Shown here piece by piece: positions 55,419 through 64,000 of a DNA stretch of 64,000 nt. Source of the DNA: CBFIDE01 sp965661265 (GTDB lineage Bacteria > Bacteroidota > Bacteroidia > Flavobacteriales > Schleiferiaceae). Each line of letters starts with the position of its first letter. The first letter of the stretch is position 1. The position numbers and the translations under genes were made by a program. Under the pieces are notes generated by a model that saw only the letters and a program-made list of their open reading frames with translations, did no database searches and was not told the origin of the DNA. The stretch lies in the NCBI GenBank assembly GCA_965661265.1, contig CBFIDE010000005.1, forward strand, positions 84,061-148,060, given 5' to 3'.

Positions 55419-58400
55419 TTGCTGTTCAGTTTGGGTATGAGCTTAAGCAGTACACAGACTTATATTGCTAAAAAATCTGTTAAATGGCTTAATGAGAATT
55501 ATGATCTAGACGCCTCTATTCAAGGTATACGTTACGTTTTTCCTAATAGAATACGGTTAGAAAAAATCATGCTTCCAGACTATGTGGGAGATACTCTCAT
55601 GTATGCAAAACGTATTAGTTTGGAAGTTGATTTTTATGATAATTTAAATAAAGAACTATCAATTTCTAATGTATTAGTGAATGGATATCGCTTTAAGCTA
55701 TCAAAAAAAGATAGTATACAAACTAATATTTCTTATTTCACTCAAAAATTTAAAAGTGATAAAGTAAGTGAGACAAGTTTTAAACTTAAAGTTAAAGACG
55801 CCACTCTAAGAGATTCACATTTTTCATTTGATAGTGATCTTTGTCCAGAGTGCTTCTCAATGAACTTAAAGAAAATCAATGGAAATCTAGAAGTATTTCA
55901 GCTTGATGGAGCAAACTTTAACCTGATTACAGATCATTTGAACTTTTATGATCCTGCAGGTTTTACTGTCGTAAACATGAGTGGTGCTTATGATTATCAA
56001 GCAAATTCAATGTCTCTAAACAATTTTGAGCTCAATACAGAAGAAAGTGTCCTAAAGGGTGATTATTCTCTTGAATATAACAGCATAAATGACTTTTCTT
56101 ATTTTCTTGATAAAGTTAAAATGAAGGCTAAGCTAAAAGAGTGCCGTCTAATTTCTTCTGATGTAAAATATTTTTCAAATTCATACCCTGACTTTCCCTT
56201 AAGCTATTTTAGTGGTGAGGTTGATGGAGTAGTGAATGCGCTAGAAGTAAGTAATATTGATCTTAGAACTGCCAATAATACAGAGCTAATTGGTGACATA
56301 AAGGTCTTTAGTCCCACTAATATGGACAGTCTGAATATAAATCTTAATGAAATCAGCCTTAATACTACGATTACTGATTTAAGAATTATCGCTAATGCTA
56401 TAAATGTACCTCTAGATTTTAAAGAGTTAAATTCTCTAGAGCAAATCAATCTCAATGGAAGTTTGTTTGGACCAAGAGACGCTCTTGATGCAAATCTAAA
56501 TCTAAATACCTCATTGGGTAATATTAGACTTGATGCTCTATTAGGTCTTAGTATTGAAGCAAATGATATTAGCTATGATGGAGATATAGAAGTTTTAAGA
56601 CTAGAATTAGGAGAGCTAAGCCAACAATCAAATTTTGGAATGCTAAGTGGTAAGTTCAAGCTGAAAGGGAAAGGGTTTAATCCCCAAAGTATGAATAGTA
56701 ATCTATTAGCCGATGTCGACCTTCTGGAGATTATGGACTATCCTTATTCAGGAATTAAAATTGATGGGCTTATTGGTGATGCTAAGTTTAATGGAGCATT
56801 GGACATTTCTGATCCGAACCTTCAGCTCCATTTTAATGGAATTGCTACATTAAATACTGATACGTCGGAATTCGCCTTTAAATCAGTAATTGATTTTGCA
56901 GACCTTCAGGCTCTAAAGTTGGTGAAGGATGAAAGTGCAATCTTAAAGACAACTATTACCTTAGATTTCAAGGCCATAGATTATGATAAATGGAATGGAG
57001 ATATAGCTGTTTTTAATACAAGTTTTGAGAATGATTATAAGGCTTATTTTCTAGAGGAAATAAATATTAAGAGTAATAGTCTAACCTCTGATCGTAAAAC
57101 CTTAAACTTAGAGTCTAAATATTTACAAGCATCCTTAGAGGGCCAATACACCTTTGAGAACATTGCTCAGTCCATTATTGCAGAGATTAATAAATACTAT
57201 GGCATTAATGATCAGGTTTACCCAGAGAATACTAATTATAGTCTTGATTTAACAATTTTAGAATCAACTGTTCTAAATGAAATTCTTTTGAAAGATTATT
57301 ATATTGGCTCCAATAGCAACCTCAAGATTAGGTACTCTTCTAATGAGCTCTTTGATGCCAGTTTTAAAACTGCACATTTTGCTTATCGCGATATTGAGTT
57401 AAGAAAACCAACATTCATCTATAAATCTAAGGACTCGTCTAGCACGGCCAGCTTATTTGTGCCCAGAATTCAAAAGTTTAATGCATGGAAAATTGATAGT
57501 TTAGCCTATACTCATGCTAGTTTTAAGGATAGCCTTCATTTTAACTCTTCTTTAATCCTATTGGATAGCATTGACTCTAAATTTGAATTAAGCGCAGGCA
57601 TTACTAAAAGAAATTCATTTAATGACTATTCATTATTTCTGGAGCCAAGCCAGTTTAATTTAGGTGAAGATCTTTTCAAAATTCAGAGTCCTTTGCCTAT
57701 ATTCATTGATACCTTGGGCGCTGAAATTCAGTTTATGAGTGTTAGCAATGAAAATGATGATTTCACTATTTCTGGAAATATATCAAAGAACCCCTATGAG
57801 ATTCTAAGAGTGAATGTTGATCATTTAGGCCTAGACATGCTGAATTACTTTATTGGCTCCGATAAGGCATATATTAAAGGGGCTGCTAGCGGAAACATAT
57901 TATTCTCTCAAATCTTAAAAGAGCCAAAGTTTATAAGTGAGATTGTGGTAGATAGCTTAAGCATGAATGATACTTATCTAGGAAAACTTAGTCTTGGAAC
58001 TAATTGGAGTATTGAAAAAGATACTGTTAGTATAAATTTAAGCCTACTTAGGGGTGATCTTGAAACCTTTAATGGTAAAGGTTACTATCAGGCGCGCGAT
58101 GAAGGAAATATGGATCTTAATTTCCAATTTAATAGATTGCATTTAGCCGCTTTTAATCCACTAGCTCAAGGAATTGCCGAGAATTTACGAGGATATGCGG
58201 ATGGAAATGTTAAGTTAAAAGGAAACCGTTCTAAACCAGAATTAAGTGGCGATTTAACCCTGCCAAAATTAGCATTTACTTTTAGTGTTTTAGGATCGGA
58301 TTATAATGTTCAAAACCTACCAAAACTGCACTTTAATTCTAAGGAAATTACATTTAATGACTTAGAAATTAGAGATACGGAGTATGGCACTAATGCCATT

Positions 58401-59852
58401 ATGAAAGGAAAATTGACTCATGATAGATTCAACGACTTTGGCCTAGATTTTAATATAGAAGCGAAAGATTTATTAGTATTAAACACGAAGGCAGATCGAG
58501 AGAATCTTTATTATGGAACTGCATTTGCTTCTGGAAAAGTAGATGTTTTTGGTCCTATTAATGATATTAAAGTTCAAGCAGCGGTAAAGACAGGAGAGAA
58601 TACCAACTTTGTTTTACCTCTAGCAGCAAGCTCTAATGTTAAAAAGTCTCAAATAGTTAGTTTTATTAATCCAAATGATACTATTGAAGAATTTGAATTT
58701 TTGAACAATAAGAAAATTAAACTTTCAAGTGGAGTGAGTCTTGATTTTAGGATGGCAATAAATGAAAATGCTCGAGTTCAAATTTTAATCGATGACGAAG
58801 GAAATCAGATGCAAGCTATTGGTGCAGGAAACTTGCAGTTTACCTATGATGAAGCTGTTGAAATGAGACTTAGAGGGACGTACAGAATAAGTGAAGGGGA
58901 ATATAACTTCTCATTATTGTCAGCCATAAAAAAGAATTTTGAAATATTAGATGGTAGTACAGTGAGCTGGAATGGTGATCCTTATGATGCCACTCTTAAT
59001 ATTAGTGCCCTTTATACAACTAAGGCAGATCCTTCAGTAATTTCTGGAGTAACAAGCTCAACAGGAAGAACTCTTACTGAAGTTTATCTCTATTTAACAG
59101 GGCCATTAACGAATCCTGAAATTAATTTTGACATAAAGGTTCCTCGCGCTAGTCCTACGACTCAAGGTCTAATTAACTCGCAAATGAGTGATAGGGATGA
59201 TGCTACGCAACAAGTATTTTCCTTACTAGCGACCAGTTCATTTAGCCCAGAATCAGGAATAGGAGGTATTACAAACGCTGGTGATCTTGGATATGGCTAT
59301 GAGTACTTGGCTAATATTGCGGAATCTTTCTTTGGAAACTTTACGGGTAGTTATGATATCTCCATAAATTATGAGTCTGGTTATGTTGCAGGGCAGTCTG
59401 GCGCTGGAAGTGCTGAGCCTTTGCAAGAAGAGTTAGAATTAGGAGTGTCTAAGCAATTTCTAGATGATAGAGTTACAGTGAATGGTACTGTAGGTGTTCC
59501 TATCGGAGAGAATACAAATACAAATATTGCAGGAGACTTTGAGATTCAATATAACATCACTAAAGATGGAAAGTTGAGGGCTAAGATGTTTAGTAGACAG
59601 CTTACAAATGAATACTCAACAGTTGGAGTAGGGCAGTCCCAAACATATCAGCAGGGAATAGGAGCTTTTTATAGAATGGATTTCAATACCTGGAAAGACT
59701 TTGCAATAAAAATAAACCCCTTTCTGTCAAAAGATACCAAACTCCAAAAACTAGAGGAATCTTCTGAAATGCAACTTGATAAAAAAGAAGATAAGCAGAA
59801 AGAAATTAATTTAGGGGACACTGATGAAAGTGAATCAGGTTCTTCAGAATAA
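55419..59852 (+). CDS. TamB-like translocation/assembly module protein (DUF490 C-terminus)
   Basis: 1,477 residues from a TTG at 55419, but the coding frame clearly extends upstream to the stop at 55347-55349: codons from 55362 read IRRLLKIIVRFALFIATLLL, the expected inner-membrane anchor. No ATG, GTG or TTG lies there, so the true start may be an ATT at 55362 (see findings). The long middle is repeated beta-strand (AsmA/TamB beta-taco groove). The C-terminal TamB domain has YNFSLLSAIKKNFEILDGSTVSWNG in part, and TNPEINFDIKVPR, then ATQQVFSLLA. Members bridge inner and outer membranes for lipid transport and outer-membrane protein assembly with a TamA/BAM partner, which is not adjacent. Confidence 0.88.
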   Translation: MLFSLGMSLSSTQTYIAKKSVKWLNENYDLDASIQGIRYVFPNRIRLEKIMLPDYVGDTLMYAKRISLEVDFYDNLNKELSISNVLVNGYRFKLSKKDSIQTNISYFTQKFKSDKVSETSFKLKVKDATLRDSHFSFDSDLCPECFSMNLKKINGNLEVFQLDGANFNLITDHLNFYDPAGFTVVNMSGAYDYQANSMSLNNFELNTEESVLKGDYSLEYNSINDFSYFLDKVKMKAKLKECRLISSDVKYFSNSYPDFPLSYFSGEVDGVVNALEVSNIDLRTANNTELIGDIKVFSPTNMDSLNINLNEISLNTTITDLRIIANAINVPLDFKELNSLEQINLNGSLFGPRDALDANLNLNTSLGNIRLDALLGLSIEANDISYDGDIEVLRLELGELSQQSNFGMLSGKFKLKGKGFNPQSMNSNLLADVDLLEIMDYPYSGIKIDGLIGDAKFNGALDISDPNLQLHFNGIATLNTDTSEFAFKSVIDFADLQALKLVKDESAILKTTITLDFKAIDYDKWNGDIAVFNTSFENDYKAYFLEEINIKSNSLTSDRKTLNLESKYLQASLEGQYTFENIAQSIIAEINKYYGINDQVYPENTNYSLDLTILESTVLNEILLKDYYIGSNSNLKIRYSSNELFDASFKTAHFAYRDIELRKPTFIYKSKDSSSTASLFVPRIQKFNAWKIDSLAYTHASFKDSLHFNSSLILLDSIDSKFELSAGITKRNSFNDYSLFLEPSQFNLGEDLFKIQSPLPIFIDTLGAEIQFMSVSNENDDFTISGNISKNPYEILRVNVDHLGLDMLNYFIGSDKAYIKGAASGNILFSQILKEPKFISEIVVDSLSMNDTYLGKLSLGTNWSIEKDTVSINLSLLRGDLETFNGKGYYQARDEGNMDLNFQFNRLHLAAFNPLAQGIAENLRGYADGNVKLKGNRSKPELSGDLTLPKLAFTFSVLGSDYNVQNLPKLHFNSKEITFNDLEIRDTEYGTNAIMKGKLTHDRFNDFGLDFNIEAKDLLVLNTKADRENLYYGTAFASGKVDVFGPINDIKVQAAVKTGENTNFVLPLAASSNVKKSQIVSFINPNDTIEEFEFLNNKKIKLSSGVSLDFRMAINENARVQILIDDEGNQMQAIGAGNLQFTYDEAVEMRLRGTYRISEGEYNFSLLSAIKKNFEILDGSTVSWNGDPYDATLNISALYTTKADPSVISGVTSSTGRTLTEVYLYLTGPLTNPEINFDIKVPRASPTTQGLINSQMSDRDDATQQVFSLLATSSFSPESGIGGITNAGDLGYGYEYLANIAESFFGNFTGSYDISINYESGYVAGQSGAGSAEPLQEELELGVSKQFLDDRVTVNGTVGVPIGENTNTNIAGDFEIQYNITKDGKLRAKMFSRQLTNEYSTVGVGQSQTYQQGIGAFYRMDFNTWKDFAIKINPFLSKDTKLQKLEESSEMQLDKKEDKQKEINLGDTDESESGSSE

Positions 59853-59873
59853 GAAATATTTGACTACCTTAAT

Positions 59874-61022
59874 TTACATCTGAGTATTGGTAGAAATAGT
59901 AAGGCCATAACCTATAATTCCAACTCTCTTCATAGGATTATTAGTAAGTAAGTTTATTTTGCTAATTCCTAAATCATGTAATATTTGAGCCCCAATTCCA
60001 AAGTCTCTAGAATCTTTTTGGAAACTCACACTTTTACTCTTATCATTAGACTGAATCGCGGCTTTATAAGCTTTTATTCTTTCCAATAAATTTCCTTGAC
60101 TCTTCTCTTGATTCATATACACAATGGCACCTTTACCTTCAGCAGAAACACGAGCCATAGCTCTTTTTAATTGTATTCCAGTATCTGATGTAAGAATGGC
60201 GAAAATATCGTTGGCAACAGTGTTAGAATGCATTCTAACAAGAACATCGTCTTTAATATTCCATTGTCCCATTGTAAGGGCTATATGGATCTGACCATTT
60301 GTAGTTTGTTCATAAACATGAATGTTAAACTCACCATATTCAGTTTTTAAATCAAAGTTTTCAACCTTCTTGATCAAAGATTCACTTTGCATTCTATAGG
60401 CTACTAAATCTTCAATACTAATGAGCTTCAGATCAAACTTCTTAGCAATTTCGACTAATTGAGGAAGTCTAGCCATGGTGCCATCCTCATTCATTATTTC
60501 AACAATTACTCCAGCTGGTGCAAGATTAGCTAGTCTTGCTAAATCTATCGCAGCTTCAGTATGTCCAGTTCTTCTTAATACTCCACCTGGTTTAGCTTTT
60601 AAGGGAAAAATATGCCCTGGTCTTGCTAAATCGCTTGGTTTAGTATCCTTATTTACTAATGCTTTAATAGTTGTTGCTCGATCAGAAGCAGAGATGCCTG
60701 TCGTTACTCCACTTCCAATAGTATCTACAGAAACTGTAAAGGCAGTGTGCAGTGGATCCGTATTATTGCTCACCATCATGTCTAGACCTAGCTCCTCACA
60801 TCTAGATTCAACCAAAGGAGTACATATTAATCCTCGACCTTCTTTGGTCATGAAATTAATTAACTCAGGCGTTACAAGCTCTGCAGCTGCTATAAAATCA
60901 CCTTCGTTCTCTCTATCCTCATCATCGACTACAATTACAATCTTACCATTTTTAATATCTTCAATAGCAGACTCAATGCTGTCTAATTCAATCTTGATTT
61001 CGTTTTGTGGGCTCCCAAGCAT
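59874..61022 (-). CDS. ribB: RibBA-type fusion: active DHBP synthase with degenerate GTP cyclohydrolase II domain
   Basis: 382 residues. The N-terminal DHBP synthase domain (about 1-205) is intact: VDDEDRENEGDFIAAAE with the metal and substrate acids, RPGHIFPLKA and RRTGHTEAA; it makes 3,4-dihydroxy-2-butanone 4-phosphate from ribulose 5-phosphate. The RibA-like half (about 225-382) retains the fold (DSRDFGIGAQIL, LTNNPMKR) but lacks the three zinc cysteines: Thr268, Ser279 and Thr281 stand where HSECxTGDxFGSxRCDC has Cys. The catalytic Arg of QEGRGIGL is Ser in QEKSQGNL. GTP cyclohydrolase activity is therefore unlikely. It overlaps the upstream glycosyltransferase gene by 35 nt. Confidence 0.93.
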   Translation of the reverse strand: MLGSPQNEIKIELDSIESAIEDIKNGKIVIVVDDEDRENEGDFIAAAELVTPELINFMTKEGRGLICTPLVESRCEELGLDMMVSNNTDPLHTAFTVSVDTIGSGVTTGISASDRATTIKALVNKDTKPSDLARPGHIFPLKAKPGGVLRRTGHTEAAIDLARLANLAPAGVIVEIMNEDGTMARLPQLVEIAKKFDLKLISIEDLVAYRMQSESLIKKVENFDLKTEYGEFNIHVYEQTTNGQIHIALTMGQWNIKDDVLVRMHSNTVANDIFAILTSDTGIQLKRAMARVSAEGKGAIVYMNQEKSQGNLLERIKAYKAAIQSNDKSKSVSFQKDSRDFGIGAQILHDLGISKINLLTNNPMKRVGIIGYGLTISTNTQM

Positions 61023-62145
61023 TATTTTTTATTCCTTTTTTATAAGTAAAGAACCCTTCCAGTAGTGCAAGGTTCATATAGAAGAAATGTCCTGGAAATT
61101 TGAGCCAGTTCATTCTTTGTGTTTGCGAAAATAATATTCCAAATAACCCTAAACTAATAAAGAGCATATAAAAACCAGAGTATAAAGCGTAAATAGCATT
61201 TTGTGGTAATAATATAACTGCACTCAAAAAGCTAAGAATTAAGAAAAATGGAGTAAACCATCTCAATACTTTATGAGAAATAAAGAGAATCCCGAAAGGG
61301 AAAGGTCTTTTTAAAATGTCTTTTCTAAAATAATTAAGGTTTTGATGATTACCTATAGATATTCTTAGTTTTCTTTTGTACTCTTCTGAACTATAAGTAC
61401 TGACATCTTCACGACAAAGTGCTCTTGGGGCATACTTTATAGAAAAAGACTTACGCAATACGCTCAGACTCACAAAAAAGTCCTCCATAAAGAAATTCTT
61501 AGGTATCTCAGGAAAAAGCTCTCGCCTGATCATATAACAACCGCCTTCAACTCCCATGGCACATGACCAAATATCTGATTCTGCCTGCTTTATTGAGTTT
61601 TCAATCTTCAAATAAACATTCTCTTGGTCAGCGATTCCTTTTTTTGTCTTATTGTAAACTATATGTCCACCTACTATTCCTACTGAATCATCAAAAGAAT
61701 TATAAAGTGATTCTATGGTAAGAGGATTAAAAATAATATTTGCATCCGTTAGGAGAAGAAAATCCGCTTTGCTTTCTTTTACCAAGGTGTTAATAATTTC
61801 GGATTTACCGCTACGGCTTTCAAAAACTTTATACCTAACTCTAGAATCCTTTTTAGACCAATACTCAAGAATCTCATTAGTTTTGTCCGTACTATTGTCA
61901 GAGCCGATAGATATACTGAGCTTATCTGAAGCATAATTAGATTCTAAGCAAGATGCTATTTTGGAACTTAGAACAGCTTCTTCATTATATGCCGCAAAAA
62001 TAATTTCAATAGTACTGGTCTGTTCTTTCCGACTTGTTTTTGAGTTAGCAAAGCGTTTTAAAAACAAAACAAGAGCTGGAAAAGCAAAGTAAGGGATTAG
62101 AATGCCAATGATGCTAGTCCAAAAAATAATCTTTAAAACAATCAT
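60988..62145 (-). CDS. family 2 glycosyltransferase, membrane-anchored
   Basis: 385 residues. An N-terminal helix (IIFWTSIIGILIPYFAFPAL) is followed by a GT-A domain with IIFAAYNEEAVLSSKI, SDNSTDKTNEIL, the DxD-like LLTDANIIF, and FMEDFFVSLSVLRKSF with RKLRISIGNHQNL as acceptor and processive-type motifs. Two or three C-terminal membrane helices close it. This resembles processive synthases of the GT2 family or extracellular polysaccharide transferases. It overlaps the upstream glycosyltransferase gene by 4 nt and ribBA by 35 nt. Sugar and acceptor unknown. Confidence 0.9.
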   Translation of the reverse strand: MIVLKIIFWTSIIGILIPYFAFPALVLFLKRFANSKTSRKEQTSTIEIIFAAYNEEAVLSSKIASCLESNYASDKLSISIGSDNSTDKTNEILEYWSKKDSRVRYKVFESRSGKSEIINTLVKESKADFLLLTDANIIFNPLTIESLYNSFDDSVGIVGGHIVYNKTKKGIADQENVYLKIENSIKQAESDIWSCAMGVEGGCYMIRRELFPEIPKNFFMEDFFVSLSVLRKSFSIKYAPRALCREDVSTYSSEEYKRKLRISIGNHQNLNYFRKDILKRPFPFGILFISHKVLRWFTPFFLILSFLSAVILLPQNAIYALYSGFYMLFISLGLFGILFSQTQRMNWLKFPGHFFYMNLALLEGFFTYKKGIKNNAWEPTKRNQD

Positions 62146-63332
62146 AGGCGTGAGTAGAAGTTTTTAAGGTTTTTACCCAGTGCGTTATTATTGAAAGATT
62201 GTATCATTCTATTCCTTGCTCTTTCTCCCATATTCTTGCGTTGCACATCATTGTCCAGTAAAGTTAAAATCGCCTCAGCAAAATCATTATTACTATCTGC
62301 AATCAATATTTCTTCTTTATTTTTTAAATCAATTCCTTCGGCGCCAATTTGTGTGCTTACAATTGCCTTTCCCAAGCTAGCGTATTCAAGAAGCTTAATT
62401 CTCATTCCACTGCCAGCTAATAAGGGAATTATGCAAAGTTTTGAGTCATTAATAAAATCTGGCATTGAGCTTACTTGAGTAGAAATTTGAATGTTTTTAT
62501 TTTCCTCAGACTTTAACTTAGCATTCATGTGTTTACCTCCAATTCTAAGTATGGTGCCAGGCCTTTGGTCAATAACTAATGGCCAAACCTCTTCTAAAAA
62601 CCACTCTAATCCTTGAACATTGGGCAACCAATCAAAACTAGCTAAATATGCAATGTCAGCACTTGGTTTTTCAATGGATTGAGGAATATATAAATCTTGA
62701 TTAATTCCGCAAGGAAGGCTCATCATTTTAATATTAGAAAATGATTCAAATACTGACTTATCCTTCTCAGTTATTGGCAAGATTGCATCCACACTCTCAC
62801 TAATGAGCTTTTCAAATATCTCTAGTTTTTTATTCTCTTTTAATAAGTACCATGCTTTTATCGAGCTATCTTCAGTTTTAATGTGTCTTTGCCAAATTAG
62901 GAACTCAACATTATGAGCCCTCAGACAGATTTTAGCTTTGGTGTTTTTATGCAATAACGGAAGGTAAACTGCCATACTAAGTCCTTCTAACTGAATAATA
63001 TCAAACTCTTCATTTTGGAGAGTTTCAGTCAACTTGATTGCGAAGTTCTTTTGATAAAACCTAGATACGAAATATGATTTGCTTGAAAATAAATTTAAAG
63101 CAGCTCCAAGTTTTGTAGGACTAGTGTTGCAATAAACAGAGTTAAAATCTAGACCTTCAGGCTTATAGCTTTGAATGTCAGCATCTTTTTTAAAGTGCTT
63201 TTTAGTATTTATGCTCAACATTTTAACATCCACACCATTTTCCAATAGGGCAGAGGTAATGCTCTTAATTGCAATACTGCTGCCATCATTAGCCGGATAA
63301 GGAACTTTATTAGTTAAAATTAAAACTCTCAT
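62142..63332 (-). CDS. family 1/4 (GT-B) glycosyltransferase
   Basis: 396 residues with two Rossmann-like halves. The N-terminal acceptor half starts RVLILTNKVPYPANDGSSIA and contains IIQLEGLSMAVYLP; the C-terminal donor half has IAYLASFDWLPNVQGLEWFLEE in part, RIGGKHM, and CIIPLLAGSGMRIKLLEYASLGKAIVST with the E-x7-E type site. This matches GT4 enzymes that use nucleotide sugars to build surface glycans. It overlaps the LptF/G gene by 4 nt upstream and the GT2 gene by 4 nt downstream. Confidence 0.92.
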   Translation of the reverse strand: MRVLILTNKVPYPANDGSSIAIKSITSALLENGVDVKMLSINTKKHFKKDADIQSYKPEGLDFNSVYCNTSPTKLGAALNLFSSKSYFVSRFYQKNFAIKLTETLQNEEFDIIQLEGLSMAVYLPLLHKNTKAKICLRAHNVEFLIWQRHIKTEDSSIKAWYLLKENKKLEIFEKLISESVDAILPITEKDKSVFESFSNIKMMSLPCGINQDLYIPQSIEKPSADIAYLASFDWLPNVQGLEWFLEEVWPLVIDQRPGTILRIGGKHMNAKLKSEENKNIQISTQVSSMPDFINDSKLCIIPLLAGSGMRIKLLEYASLGKAIVSTQIGAEGIDLKNKEEILIADSNNDFAEAILTLLDNDVQRKNMGERARNRMIQSFNNNALGKNLKNFYSRL

Positions 63333-64000
63333 TTAGAAAATCTTGATTTTATCTTAATCAGGATATTTTGGAAAGGCTTGATATAAATTTCAATATTAAA
63401 GATAGCACTATCATTTGCTGACTTATAAGTCAACCACAGGCCAATAGGAAAGAGTAAGAGGTTAGCCAGCCAAATAGCAATAAAAGGAGTCCACACTAAC
63501 TCTCTTCCAAGTTTTTCAAATGAATAACTAGTTACATGATAAACTATGAATATAAATACTGAAATAACCACAGGCATTCCCATACCACCTTTTCTTATAA
63601 TCGCGCCAAGCGGAGCTCCAATAAGGAACAATACTAAGCAACTAAAGCTCACTGAAAATTTCTTCTGCCATTCAAGCAAATAACGAGCAATGATTTTATG
63701 TCTATACTTGAACTCAAGCTCTGTGCTTTCATAAAAAGTTTTATTGCTTCTCGCGATTCTAATTGCGTTCTGTACAGCTATAGTGCGATCTTTTGCTTGT
63801 ATGTTTTGTAGAATATCGGTGTTCATTGAAGCTAGCCTAGATGGATTGAAAGTTAAATCAAGATTATTACTATCTACCCTAAAAGCATATCTTGAAGTCA
63901 TCTGACTATTAAATTCTTCTATTCTCTTATCAAATCCAGTATCAAGAGAATCCACTACTTTCCTGATTTGAAAGATATTAAGCATATCATAACTCTTCTT
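63329..64000 (-). CDS. LptF/LptG family LPS export permease, N-terminal part beyond window
   Basis: The frame is open to the right edge (KKSY precede the first visible Met), so the N-terminal helices are missing and about 223 C-terminal residues are seen. The periplasmic domain (QMTSRYAFRVDSNNLDLTF) precedes the last four helices, with the family motifs RYLLEWQKKFSVSFSCLVLFLIGAPLGAIIRKGGMGMPV in parts, HVTSYSFEKLGRE and PFIAIWLANLLL. LptF and LptG move LPS from the inner membrane to the Lpt bridge; the two are indistinguishable here. It heads the operon with the two glycosyltransferases and ribBA. Confidence 0.9.
   Translation of the reverse strand, partial: KKSYDMLNIFQIRKVVDSLDTGFDKRIEEFNSQMTSRYAFRVDSNNLDLTFNPSRLASMNTDILQNIQAKDRTIAVQNAIRIARSNKTFYESTELEFKYRHKIIARYLLEWQKKFSVSFSCLVLFLIGAPLGAIIRKGGMGMPVVISVFIFIVYHVTSYSFEKLGRELVWTPFIAIWLANLLLFPIGLWLTYKSANDSAIFNIEIYIKPFQNILIKIKSRFSK

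Noticed and set aside
60475..61065. 196-codon plus-strand frame
   Set aside because: Antisense to the DHBP synthase domain of ribBA, whose motifs are unmistakable; the frame's Ser/Pro/Ile-rich product is an antisense artefact.

Overview
The window is 64 kb of AT-rich bacterial chromosome that looks like core genome of a Bacteroidota, most likely a marine or aquatic member of the Flavobacteriales or a near relative. The signs are three secreted proteins with type IX secretion (T9SS) C-terminal sorting domains, several families largely confined to the phylum (DUF5723, DUF4293, DUF4159, DUF6095, S46 dipeptidyl-peptidase, THUMP-like methyltransferase), weak Shine-Dalgarno sequences, and promoter-like elements of the Bacteroidota type (TTG, 17-23 bp, TAnnTTTG or TAnnTTCG). 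I saw no tRNA, rRNA, insertion sequence, prophage, CRISPR array or recognisable defence island. No gene-free stretch is longer than about 300 bases.

Layout. 1-6.9 kb: two back-to-back copies of one cassette, a large outer-membrane lipoprotein followed by a DUF5723-type beta-barrel protein; the left copy runs off the window. 6.9-16.1 kb: rarA, a rhomboid protease, a hypothetical protein, a Rossmann oxidoreductase, DUF308, TIGR02757 and kdsB genes, uvrA, and an ECF-type sigma factor. 16.1-19.2 kb: a 48-residue protein, DUF427, a cold-shock protein and a secreted S46 peptidase. 19.2-22.5 kb: dnaA with a phosphatase and methyltransferase downstream, and a thioesterase. 22.5-26.8 kb: a minus-strand unit ribD-eamA-yigZ-T9SS metalloprotease. 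26.8-40.5 kb: ettA, rho, truA, an ABC exporter, an SPFH protein, a membrane J-protein, hisS and hutH. 40.5-53.6 kb: two very large T9SS surface proteins flanking a methyltransferase/AI-2E/DUF4159 operon. 53.6-64 kb: rsmE and tsaD, a TamB-like protein, then a minus-strand operon lptF/G-glycosyltransferase-glycosyltransferase-ribBA cut by the right edge.

How the genes fit together. Much of the window serves the cell envelope: KdsB (Kdo activation), LptF/G (LPS export), TamB (outer-membrane protein and lipid transport), two glycosyltransferases, surface lipoproteins and T9SS cargo. Riboflavin synthesis is split between ribD and a ribB-ribA fusion whose GTP cyclohydrolase II half has lost its zinc cysteines and catalytic arginine, so that step must come from another gene. 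Other genes are housekeeping for replication, repair, transcription termination and translation.

I found no clearly novel multi-gene system. The best candidates are the duplicated divergent lipoprotein/DUF5723 cassette, the degenerate RibA domain, the tandem FnIII/MAM-like array of a 2,238-residue surface protein, a TamB gene whose membrane anchor lies upstream of any ordinary start codon, and promoter elements that abut start codons and suggest leaderless mRNAs. All functions are read from sequence motifs; no database search was run.
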